A program made the translations under genes and the position numbers. DNA of 6,570 nt from Clostridia bacterium (GTDB lineage Bacteria > Bacillota > Clostridia > Lachnospirales > CAG-274), in the NCBI GenBank assembly GCA_030536675.1, contig JAUNPM010000091.1, positions 1-6,570 of the forward strand, in the 5' to 3' direction. Below, one piece after another: positions 1 through 4,879 of the stretch; positions within the stretch are counted from its first letter, which is position 1; each line of letters starts with the position of its first letter. The notes below the pieces were generated by a model. The model was given only the letters and a program-made list of their open reading frames with translations, had not been told where the DNA came from and searched no databases.

Positions 1-116
1 AAATGTCTGATGAGGAGCTTTGCAGAGAGGCAAACAAGTGGGAGTTAAGCCACGGCGGTATTTCGGGAAGAACCGCACAGCAGTTTATAAACTACATACT
101 TGGTTTGGAGGAGTAA
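1..116 (+). CDS. C-terminal end of a DUF815-type AAA+ ATPase (partial)
   Basis: Only the last 37 codons and the stop (TAA at 114-116) are in the window; the reading frame begins at base 3 and the gene starts upstream of it. The visible tail reads ANKWEL followed by HGGISGRTAQQF and INYILGLEE. This resembles the end of DUF815 proteins as I recall them, which close with an AN-W-L, GG-SGRTA-QF-I pattern. DUF815 proteins are predicted P-loop ATPases of poorly known function; the Walker motifs that would prove the call are outside the window. The end of this gene (GGAGGAG, 107-113) supplies the likely ribosome binding site of the next gene, so the two are probably co-transcribed. Assignment rests on about 20 informative residues. 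Confidence 0.6.
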   Translation, partial: MSDEELCREANKWELSHGGISGRTAQQFINYILGLEE

Positions 117-125
117 GCATATAAA

Positions 126-875
126 ATGAATACATTTGAAACCAATGACTGGCTCGTCCTTAACAATATTATTTACAAAATATATACAACGGAGGATTTT
201 GACCTAATGAGGCAGAGCTTTATTGAACAAATAAAGCTTATGCTTGATTTTGACAGTGCGGATTTTTTCCTTGCTGACAAAAACAACAACTATGCTTTGT
301 TTAAGCCTGTGGTTTACAAGTGCAGCAAGCATTTTTGCCTTGACTATGACAAGCAGGATTACAGCGGTGCTATGATGAGAAGCGGCAAAAGTATGGTTTA
401 CAGAGAAACGGATATTATATCCGATGAGCACAGAGTAAATACCGACTATTACAAAAATGTCTATGTACCTAACGGCTGGCACTATTCACTGCAAATGGTG
501 CTTGCCTACAACGGTGAATTTATGGGTGTGCTCACATTATACAGGACTATAGGCAAGGATAATTTTAAGTATGACGATATTTTTCTTATGGATATGCTTA
601 AGGAGCATTTAGCTTACAGGCTTTATAAGGAAAGAGGAGAAACAGAAAAAAGCGGCGGAAAAATATTTATTGATGAGGCGGCGGAAAAATTTTCTTTAAC
701 AAAAAGGGAAACCGAAATACTTAAAATGCTTTTTGAAGGATATGAAAACGATGAAATAAGCAAAATGCTTGTTATTACGGTAAATACACTTAAAAAGCAT
801 ATACTTAATATTTATAAAAAAATGGGAATAAATAACAGAGTGCAGATATTTAAATTGTTAAAGGAAAGGAAATAA
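126..875 (+). CDS. LuxR-type transcriptional regulator with GAF-like N-terminal domain
   Basis: A 249-residue cytoplasmic DNA-binding regulator. Residues 191-247 form a LuxR/GerE helix-turn-helix: LTKRETEIL (191-199), then EGYENDEISKML, then VNTLKKHILNIYKKMGI, whose VNT-KKH helix is the usual recognition helix. Residues about 10-165 are mixed alpha/beta and look like a GAF/PAS-type sensor, ending in a hydrophobic strand around LQMVLAYNGEFMGVLTLYR (122-140) that is typical of GAF folds. There is no recognisable receiver domain with a phospho-Asp, so a two-component response regulator is unlikely. A bound ligand cannot be deduced. The start ATG is 9 bp after the previous stop; the nearest Shine-Dalgarno, GGAGG at 107-111, lies 14 bases upstream, longer than usual, inside the preceding gene. 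A strong hairpin follows at 889-931. Targets are unknown; class call is firm, sensor call is moderate. Confidence 0.85.
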   Translation: MNTFETNDWLVLNNIIYKIYTTEDFDLMRQSFIEQIKLMLDFDSADFFLADKNNNYALFKPVVYKCSKHFCLDYDKQDYSGAMMRSGKSMVYRETDIISDEHRVNTDYYKNVYVPNGWHYSLQMVLAYNGEFMGVLTLYRTIGKDNFKYDDIFLMDMLKEHLAYRLYKERGETEKSGGKIFIDEAAEKFSLTKRETEILKMLFEGYENDEISKMLVITVNTLKKHILNIYKKMGINNRVQIFKLLKERK

Positions 876-888
876 TACAAATAATATA

Positions 889-931
889 AAAATACGGTAT
901 TCCTCCTTTGCTTTGAAGAATACCGTATTTT
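889..931. terminator. Bidirectional intrinsic terminator between convergent genes
   Basis: A perfect 14-bp inverted repeat: AAAATACGGTATTC (889-902) pairs with GAATACCGTATTTT (918-931), with a 15-base loop. The arms end in A-runs on one side and T-runs on the other, so either strand gives a hairpin followed by U-rich RNA. It lies 13 bp after the LuxR-type gene and 34 bp beyond the stop of the convergent minus-strand gene, so it can serve both. Confidence 0.85.
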
Positions 932-951
932 AAATTTTGTGTGTACTTTTT

Positions 952-975
952 AGATAATTAAAAATTTAATTATCT
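952..975. repeat. AT-only hairpin overlapping the stop of the minus-strand gene
   Basis: An 11-bp perfect inverted repeat, AGATAATTAAA (952-962) against TTTAATTATCT (965-975), with a 2-base centre. The stop codon of the small minus-strand gene (966-968) lies inside the right arm. The stem has only one G-C pair at each end, so it would be weak RNA. The 14 bases at 961-974 recur at 1429-1442 in the leader of the same gene. Confidence 0.5.
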
Positions 976-1406
976 GATGAAGTTATTTTACCTGTGCTTG
1001 TATCAATTCTGTAATAGGCTGAAACAGCTTGGGGACCCATATCGATACCGTCTTTAACATAATTTCCTGTTGCGGTAACTGCATAAGTTTTACCGTTATC
1101 TGTTAAATCGGCATTTACGGAGCTTATTTGAAAGCTGTCCTCTTTAACATTATTTGCAAGAGTATCTGTATATTCAGCTTTATTAATATAATATCCGTCA
1201 TTATTTTGCTTAACGTCAATTACAGCTTTGAAGTCAACTTTCACAGGTGACAGTGTTTTATTTGTGTGGGAATATTCCTTTGCAGCTTCGGTTTGAGCTG
1301 TTACTTGTGTTTTGTTATTGTTTGTGCCGTTAATTAAATCAGTTGTTTTGTAAACAATTAGTGATAAAACAAATATGGCACATATGCTTATTAAAGTTTT
1401 TTTCAT
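966..1406 (-). CDS. Small membrane-anchored or secreted protein of unknown function
   Basis: A 146-residue protein that I do not recognise. Residues 1-22 (MKKTLISICAIFVLSLIVY) form a classic N-terminal signal or signal-anchor: two lysines then a hydrophobic run. Cys9 is too close to the N-terminus and lacks a lipobox, so it is probably not a lipoprotein. Residues 25-50 are polar and rich in Asn, Thr and Gln, like an extracytoplasmic linker. The rest (about 53-146) looks like a beta-rich globular domain, with VDFKAVIDVKQNNDGYYI, a YAVTATGNYVKDGIDMG strand pair and a final YYRIDTSTGKI. There is no Cys in the mature part. The start is supported by AAAGGAG at 1416-1422, 9 bases upstream of ATG. 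It stands alone between a convergent terminator and a divergent neighbour, with its own promoter at 1478-1506. Confidence 0.8.
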   Translation of the reverse strand: MKKTLISICAIFVLSLIVYKTTDLINGTNNNKTQVTAQTEAAKEYSHTNKTLSPVKVDFKAVIDVKQNNDGYYINKAEYTDTLANNVKEDSFQISSVNADLTDNGKTYAVTATGNYVKDGIDMGPQAVSAYYRIDTSTGKITSSDN

Positions 1407-1477
1407 TTTATGTCACTCCTTTATATATAAAATTTAATTATCATACAAAATGAAATTAATATTTAAAATCTATGTTT

Positions 1478-1506
1478 AGTATACATATAAAAATATCAAA
1501 TGTCAA
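1478..1506 (-). promoter_or_regulatory. Sigma-A promoter for the small exported-protein gene
   Basis: Read on the minus strand, a perfect -35 TTGACA (1506-1501) is followed after exactly 17 bases by -10 TATACT (1483-1478). The predicted transcription start is near 1471, giving a leader of about 65 bases before the ATG at 1406. The DNA upstream of the -35 is almost pure A/T and could act as an UP element. Confidence 0.82.
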
Positions 1507-1551
1507 GGTATATTAAAAAAATTAAACAGTTATGAAGATTATTTAATTTTA

Positions 1552-1580
1552 TTGACGGTTTAAATTGTATTGACTATAAT
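1552..1580 (+). promoter_or_regulatory. Sigma-A promoter for the polysaccharide deacetylase gene
   Basis: TTGACG (1552-1557), a 17-base spacer, then a perfect TATAAT (1575-1580). The start of transcription should be near 1587, leaving an AT-rich leader of about 74 bases before the ATG at 1661. It is back to back with the minus-strand promoter at 1478-1506; the two -35 elements are separated by 45 bp of nearly pure A/T. Confidence 0.85.
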
Positions 1581-1660
1581 AAAAGTAATGAAGCTTATGA
1601 AAAAAGTATAAATTATTTTTTTAATAAAAGAAGCTGTAATATTGGATTTGGAGGTGTTTT

Positions 1661-2779
1661 ATGGTCAAAAGATTTTTATTAACGGGCATTTTTGTTTTTT
1701 TGCTTTCAAGTGCCGTTTGGGCTGATACCACAGTAAGATACAGAGCCAAAAGCGAGAATCAGGGAAGCAGTGTATATTTTGACTGCTTCAGTGTAGAGGA
1801 TACATATTATTTTTCCGTAAGAGATATTGCGCTTTTATTAAATAATACGGAGCACAGCTTTTCATTAAGCACAGACAGCGACGGAGCAGTGTTAATAGAA
1901 AAAAAACAAAGCTACAGTGAAACGGGCACAGAGTTTAACAGCAGCATAGGCAAAAAAAAGCGTAAATACGACACGAGTGTTTTCAATGTGAAATGCGGTG
2001 ATGTTTTATATTCACTTAATTCTTATTATATAAACAACAGAAATTACGTTAAGCTGAGAGATATTTGCAATATTATAGATATAAACACTCAATGGAACAG
2101 TGAAAATAAAACAATTGAGCTGTGGTATTACAATGATGAGGGCGAAAAAATTACGGCGGCTGAAATTGCAGTGCTCCCTGCCGTAATAGTGGACAAGTCA
2201 AAGCCAATGGTGGCACTTACATTTGATGACGGACCGTCGGCAAATACAAAAAGAATACTGGATACACTTGAAAAATACAACGGAGTTGCCACATTTTTTG
2301 TTACGGGAAATAATGCGTCAAAATACACTGATATTCTTAAAAGAATAACAGATGAAGAAAGCCAGATAGGCAATCACACCTATGACCATTTAAGGCTTAC
2401 TAAGCTGTCAAGTGAGGGAATAAGGTCACAGGTAAACCGTATTCAGGAAATAGTTTACAGTGCTACGGGAGTTTATCCCACTGTTTTAAGACCTCCTTAC
2501 GGTGAATACAACAGCTTTGTTAAATCAAATGTAAGCATAAAAATGCTTAATTGGAATGTGGACACCCTTGACTGGAAAACAAGAAATGCTGAAAGCACAT
2601 ACAACGAGGTTATGAATACATTGGCAGACGGAAATGTTATTTTAATGCACGATCTGTATAGTCAAACTGCCGACGCCGTTGAAAAAATAGTGCCTACAAT
2701 TGTTGAAAAGGGGTATCAGCTTGTAACGGTGGATCAGCTTTTTTATGCAAAGGATAATGTTAAGGGCAGAATAAAATAA
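1661..2779 (+). CDS. Secreted polysaccharide deacetylase (NodB domain) with copper-amine-oxidase-N-like stalk
   Basis: A 372-residue exported enzyme that should remove N-acetyl groups from cell-wall or other GlcNAc-containing polysaccharide, using a metal. A signal peptide covers about residues 1-21, with a likely signal peptidase I site after AVWA. Residues about 38-156 resemble a copper amine oxidase N-terminal-like domain (YFSVRDIALLL; later NYVKLRDICNIIDINTQW and KTIELW), a module common in clostridial wall proteins. The NodB domain spans about 182-362 with all five motifs: TFDDGP (187-192), NHTYDH (238-243), RPPYG (277-281), DTLDW (301-305) and LMHD (328-331). By family rule Asp190, His239 and His243 bind metal, Asp189 is the base and His330 the acid, so it should be active. 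The start has GGAGG at 1650-1654, six bases before ATG. The exact substrate (peptidoglycan or exopolysaccharide) cannot be told. Confidence 0.93.
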   Translation: MVKRFLLTGIFVFLLSSAVWADTTVRYRAKSENQGSSVYFDCFSVEDTYYFSVRDIALLLNNTEHSFSLSTDSDGAVLIEKKQSYSETGTEFNSSIGKKKRKYDTSVFNVKCGDVLYSLNSYYINNRNYVKLRDICNIIDINTQWNSENKTIELWYYNDEGEKITAAEIAVLPAVIVDKSKPMVALTFDDGPSANTKRILDTLEKYNGVATFFVTGNNASKYTDILKRITDEESQIGNHTYDHLRLTKLSSEGIRSQVNRIQEIVYSATGVYPTVLRPPYGEYNSFVKSNVSIKMLNWNVDTLDWKTRNAESTYNEVMNTLADGNVILMHDLYSQTADAVEKIVPTIVEKGYQLVTVDQLFYAKDNVKGRIK

Positions 2780-2827
2780 AAGTAATAGTACAAGCTCATA
2801 TGAAGTATATATAATGTGGGTGAGTTT

Positions 2828-2980
2828 ATGCTTTCAAACATTATTGTGGGTTTAATTGTACTTGTGATGCTGGGCTTTGCTGTGAGAAGCTATTTAAGAG
2901 GAAAGAAAAAGGGTGGCTGCGGCTGTATGTGCCAAGGTCGCTGTGAAAGCTGCTCTTTAAAGGAAGAAAATAAAAATTAA
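2828..2980 (+). CDS. FeoB-associated-type Cys-rich small membrane protein
   Basis: A 50-residue single-pass peptide. Residues 1-19 (MLSNIIVGLIVLVMLGFAV) are one hydrophobic helix. A basic stretch (RSYLRGKKKGG, 20-30) follows, then a Cys cluster CGCMCQGRCESC (31-42) with five cysteines and a charged tail. This layout matches the FeoB-associated Cys-rich membrane proteins that usually lie next to feoB in Firmicutes, where a role in ferrous iron uptake is suspected but unproven. No feoA or feoB is in the window, so this is a stand-alone copy. The ATG is preceded by GGTGA (2819-2823), a partial match to the extended Shine-Dalgarno, four bases away. In-frame GTG at 2816 is possible but has no ribosome binding site. 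The gap from the deacetylase is 48 bp with no terminator, so it is probably co-transcribed. Confidence 0.75.
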   Translation: MLSNIIVGLIVLVMLGFAVRSYLRGKKKGGCGCMCQGRCESCSLKEENKN

Positions 2981-2982
2981 TT

Positions 2983-3040
2983 AAATGCTCCTTTTTGCTT
3001 ATAATTTTTGCTTATAAGCGGAAAGGGGCATTTTGCTTAA
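2983..3040 (+). terminator. Long intrinsic terminator after the deacetylase / Cys-rich peptide unit
   Basis: Bases 2983-3003 pair with 3013-3033 over 21 continuous positions, three of them G-U, closing a 9-base loop. It begins 2 bp after the stop of the Cys-rich peptide gene. The T-rich stretch TTTTGCTT (3031-3038) includes the end of the stem and the bases after it. This is the natural end of the transcript from 1587. Confidence 0.82.
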
Positions 3041-3061
3041 GGAAAAGTATTTTAAAAATTA

Positions 3062-3124
3062 GTTGTAACTATTGACATTACAAGATAGCTGTGTTACAAT
3101 AATTGTAATGATAGATATTACAAC
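3062..3124 (+). promoter_or_regulatory. Operator array of TTGTAA/TTACAA half-sites, with Fur/PerR-like 7-1-7 box
   Basis: Five hexamer half-sites lie in 61 bp: TTGTAA at 3063-3068, TTACAA at 3078-3083, TTACAA at 3094-3099, TTGTAA at 3103-3108 and TTACAA at 3118-3123. The first and last pairs each form TTGTAA-N9-TTACAA, and these two units sit exactly 40 bp apart with 17 of 21 bases shared. One unit covers the -35 element, the other the start region. Between them, 3094-3108 is a perfect palindrome, TTACAAT-A-ATTGTAA, overlapping the -10. Its 7-1-7 form matches the Fur-family box design and differs from the PerR consensus (TTATAAT-N-ATTATAA) at only two symmetric positions. Position over the promoter suggests repression. 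The regulator is not in the window and could also be another dimeric repressor. Confidence 0.7.
3072..3100 (+). promoter_or_regulatory. Sigma-A extended -10 promoter of the PPOX-ferredoxin / macrodomain operon
   Basis: A perfect -35 TTGACA (3072-3077), a 17-base spacer, then TACAAT (3095-3100), preceded by TGT so that it is an extended -10 (TG-n-TACAAT). Transcription should begin near 3107, giving a short leader of about 34 bases. The upstream in-frame ATG at 3072 is thus not transcribed and cannot be the start of the downstream gene. Confidence 0.88.
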
Positions 3125-3140
3125 GAAAGGGGCGGTTTAT

Positions 3141-3767
3141 ATGAATACCTTAAAATATTTAAAAATGCTTAAAAATGAAATACATTCAACTGTAATGGCA
3201 ACATTGGACGAAAAGGGACTTCCCGTAACAAGGGTGGTCGATATTATGCTTGCAGATGAAAAGGGTATTTATTTTATTACGGCTAAGGGCAAGGAATTTT
3301 ACAGACAGCTTAATGAAAATAATTTCATTGCCTTAAGCGGTGTCACAGAGGGTGAAAGCTCAATAAATAAAAAAGCAATTTCTATAAGAGGAAGGGTTGA
3401 ATGTATAGGAAGTCAAAGACTTGATGAGGTCTTTAGTGAAAACAAATATATGGCTGAAATTTACAAAAGTGAAGAAAGCAGAAGTGCTCTTGAAGTATTC
3501 AGGCTCTATGAGGGAGAGGGAGAATTTTTTGACCTGTCTTCAAAGCCTATTTTCAGAGAGAGCTTTGTTATAGGCAAAGGGCAAATCAAAGAACACAATA
3601 CATACAGCATAAATAATAATTGTGTGGGCTGTAGTATGTGTGTGCCTAAATGTCCTCAGAGCTGTATTGACACTGGCTCATTGCCATACAAAATAAAAAG
3701 TGAAAATTGCCTTCACTGCGGAAACTGTTATGAAGTATGTAAATTTAATGCTGTTGAAAGGCTGTGA
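3141..3767 (+). CDS. PPOX-fold flavin-type protein fused to a 2[4Fe-4S] ferredoxin
   Basis: A 208-residue cytoplasmic redox protein. Residues about 3-140 resemble the pyridoxamine 5'-phosphate oxidase-like fold (split beta-barrel): STVMATLDEKGLPVTRVVDIM, GIYFITAKGKEFYRQL and FIALSGV, as in small FMN-binding proteins of this family. A ferredoxin tail follows, with CVGCSMCVPKCP (Cys161, 164, 167, 171) and CLHCGNCYEVC (Cys190, 193, 196, 200), two complete [4Fe-4S] sets. It could pass electrons between the clusters and a bound flavin; substrate and partner are unknown, and the name does not imply vitamin B6 synthesis. ATG 3141 is chosen because AAAGGGG (3126-3132) is 8 bases upstream and the promoter's start is near 3107. 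The longer frame from 3072 would begin in the -35. The next gene starts 4 bp after the stop, so they form an operon. Confidence 0.85.
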   Translation: MNTLKYLKMLKNEIHSTVMATLDEKGLPVTRVVDIMLADEKGIYFITAKGKEFYRQLNENNFIALSGVTEGESSINKKAISIRGRVECIGSQRLDEVFSENKYMAEIYKSEESRSALEVFRLYEGEGEFFDLSSKPIFRESFVIGKGQIKEHNTYSINNNCVGCSMCVPKCPQSCIDTGSLPYKIKSENCLHCGNCYEVCKFNAVERL

Positions 3768-3771
3768 TGAA

Positions 3772-4596
3772 ATGAATACAAATGAAGAAAGACTTGATTA
3801 CCTTATATGTAAATTTAAGGAAAATACTGTATACAGAGATATTAATGTTCCCGAAAATTATAATGACAAAAGAAGGCTCTTAAGATCCCTTATGAATGTA
3901 AGAATGCCTGCGCCTATGGATAAAGAGGTCATAAGGGTCCAGGACGAATTTTTGAAAAAAGAAGCTGAAGAAAAGGGCATTGTAAAATTAAGTGAAATAA
4001 AAACAATAGGAAAAGAGGGCGGAAAGGGCAAATACAGCAATATATTTTCAATATGGCAGGGAGATATAACAAGGCTTGAAATTGACGCAATTGTAAATGC
4101 CGCAAATTCCGCTATGCTGGGGTGCTTTATTCCCTGTCACGGCTGTATTGACAATGCCATACACAGCAGTGCGGGCATAGAATTGAGAAATGAATGTAAC
4201 AAAATAATGAATGAAAAAAGAAAATTATACGGTAAGGATTATGAAGAGGAAACGGGGAAAGCAATTATTACAAGGGGCTATAATCTGCCGTGCAGATATG
4301 TTATACATACTGTTGGGCCAATTGTAAGAGGAGGCTTAAACAAAAGGCTGTGCAGTGAACTTGAAGGCTGCTATAAAAGCGTGTTGAAATGTGCAGCGGA
4401 AAATAATGTTAAGAGTATTGCTTTCTGCTGCATATCAACAGGAGAATTTCATTTTCCGAATAAAAAGGCGGCTGAAATTGCCGTAAATACTGTAAGAGAT
4501 TTTTTGGATAGTAATGATTTTGAGTTTGAGAGAATAATTTTTAATGTGTTTAAGGACGAGGACAGAAAAATATACGAAAATATATTTCAGCTTTAA
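3772..4596 (+). CDS. Zinc-type macrodomain protein-ADP-ribose hydrolase
   Basis: A 274-residue cytoplasmic enzyme expected to remove mono-ADP-ribose from modified proteins. The N-terminal part (about 5-90) carries the helical extension usual in the zinc macrodomain family (KRRLLRSLMNVRMPAP, 33-48). The macrodomain spans about 92-274. Loop 1 has VNAANSAMLG (108-117), directly followed by the family's zinc motif GCFIPCHGCIDNAIH (117-131); Cys118, His123 and Cys125 correspond to the zinc ligands known in the SpyMacroD/SauMacro group. The phosphate loop is STGEFHFP (222-229). Length equals the family norm, so it looks intact. ATG 3772 follows the previous stop by 4 bp and has GAAAGG (3756-3761) 10 bases upstream; in-frame starts further back would overlap the ferredoxin part. 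In other Firmicutes such enzymes sit with a SirTM sirtuin and lipoyl-carrier genes; none is visible here. Confidence 0.92.
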   Translation: MNTNEERLDYLICKFKENTVYRDINVPENYNDKRRLLRSLMNVRMPAPMDKEVIRVQDEFLKKEAEEKGIVKLSEIKTIGKEGGKGKYSNIFSIWQGDITRLEIDAIVNAANSAMLGCFIPCHGCIDNAIHSSAGIELRNECNKIMNEKRKLYGKDYEEETGKAIITRGYNLPCRYVIHTVGPIVRGGLNKRLCSELEGCYKSVLKCAAENNVKSIAFCCISTGEFHFPNKKAAEIAVNTVRDFLDSNDFEFERIIFNVFKDEDRKIYENIFQL

Positions 4597-4612
4597 AATA
4601 TTTAAAAGAAAA

Positions 4613-4643
4613 AGCCGCTATTCAAGTTCGATGAATAGTGGCT
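4613..4643. repeat. Hairpin repeat, left copy (terminator-like on the minus strand)
   Basis: A 31-base hairpin: 4613-4624 pairs with 4632-4643 over 12 positions (one G-T), around a 7-base loop. It is 28/31 identical to 4880-4910 in the same orientation, including the loop. Read on the minus strand it is followed by TTTTTCTTTT, so it could stop transcripts coming from the MATE gene. Read on the plus strand there is no T-run after it. Confidence 0.75.
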
Positions 4644-4754
4644 CAGACTGTAGATAAATCTATTTTAATAAAAAATTTGAATAATTTTAACATACAACTT
4701 GCAATTAGCGTCGCAGACTTTAATCCGCAGGTCGAGCTTTGCCCGACCGAGGAC

Positions 4755-4815
4755 AGGAACTTTTCTGTGAACAAGCTGTTTTAACAGCTTGTTTGCGGAA
4801 AACTTGGTAGTTCCT
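4755..4815. repeat. Long compound hairpin
   Basis: AGGAACT (4755-4761) can pair with AGTTCCT (4809-4815). Inside, 4761-4780 and 4783-4802 form 20 continuous pairs including three G-U on the plus-strand RNA; the inner 11 bp, AACAAGCTGTT with AACAGCTTGTT, are perfect. A short 3'-side bulge of about six bases separates the outer and inner stems; base 4761 can join only one of them. The formal loop is two bases, so the apex opens to a small T-rich loop. Confidence 0.75.
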
Positions 4816-4827
4816 TCCTAAGATAAA

Positions 4828-4877
4828 TGAAAGAAATGCTTGCATTTCTTTCAAGGCTGTCGACTTTTTCGACAGCC
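4828..4877. repeat. Two tandem perfect hairpins
   Basis: The first is a 12-bp perfect palindrome (TGAAAGAAATGC / GCATTTCTTTCA) at 4828-4853 with a two-base centre. One base later, GGCTGTCGA (4855-4863) pairs with TCGACAGCC (4869-4877) around CTTTT. Neither is followed by a clear T-run on the plus strand. On the minus strand they lie just beyond the MATE gene and could slow or stop transcription or protect the 3' end. Confidence 0.7.
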
Positions 4878-4879
4878 AG

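Larger units (their letters stand above)
4644..4879. other. Structured intergenic segment between the two hairpin repeats; possible RNA or small element
   Basis: These 236 bp hold no convincing reading frame. From 4644 to about 4700 they are AT-rich and plain. From about 4705 they turn more GC-rich and fold strongly. An 8-position stem with one mismatch, GGTCGAGC against GCCCGACC, spans 4730-4748. A compound stem spans 4755-4815: AGGAACT pairs with AGTTCCT, and inside it 4761-4780 pairs with 4783-4802. A 12-bp stem lies at 4828-4853, and a perfect 9-bp stem with a CTTTT loop (GGCTGTCGA/TCGACAGCC) at 4855-4877. It lies between convergent genes, so it is not a leader riboswitch of either. I see no clear promoter in it on either strand. 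I cannot match it to a known RNA family from memory. Confidence 0.5.

Noticed and set aside
204..482. Minus-strand open frame of 92 codons
   Set aside because: It lies wholly within the LuxR-type gene, has no good ribosome binding site and looks like antisense translation.
2128..2373. Minus-strand open frame of 81 codons
   Set aside because: It is opposite the NodB domain of the deacetylase, whose catalytic motifs prove the plus-strand frame.
2787..2815. Possible promoter with perfect TATAAT at 2810-2815 before the Cys-rich peptide gene
   Set aside because: The matching -35 (AGTACA) fits at only three of six positions, and a start near 2822 would leave about six bases of leader and remove the ribosome binding site. 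AT-rich chance match is more likely.
3072..3140. Upstream in-frame ATG at 3072 as start of the PPOX-ferredoxin gene
   Set aside because: It lies inside the -35 element, upstream of the predicted transcription start near 3107, and has no ribosome binding site. The peptide it would add is unlike the family.
3700..3771. Upstream in-frame start for the macrodomain gene
   Set aside because: It would overlap the cysteine-cluster coding part of the previous gene. ATG 3772 has a suitable ribosome binding site and gives the usual family N-terminus.
3858..4040. Minus-strand open frame of 60 codons
   Set aside because: It is opposite the conserved N-terminal part of the macrodomain gene and shows no family features.
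4644..4879. Riboswitch or T-box leader
   Set aside because: Both flanking genes converge on this region, so it precedes neither; no T-box or known riboswitch core was recognised.
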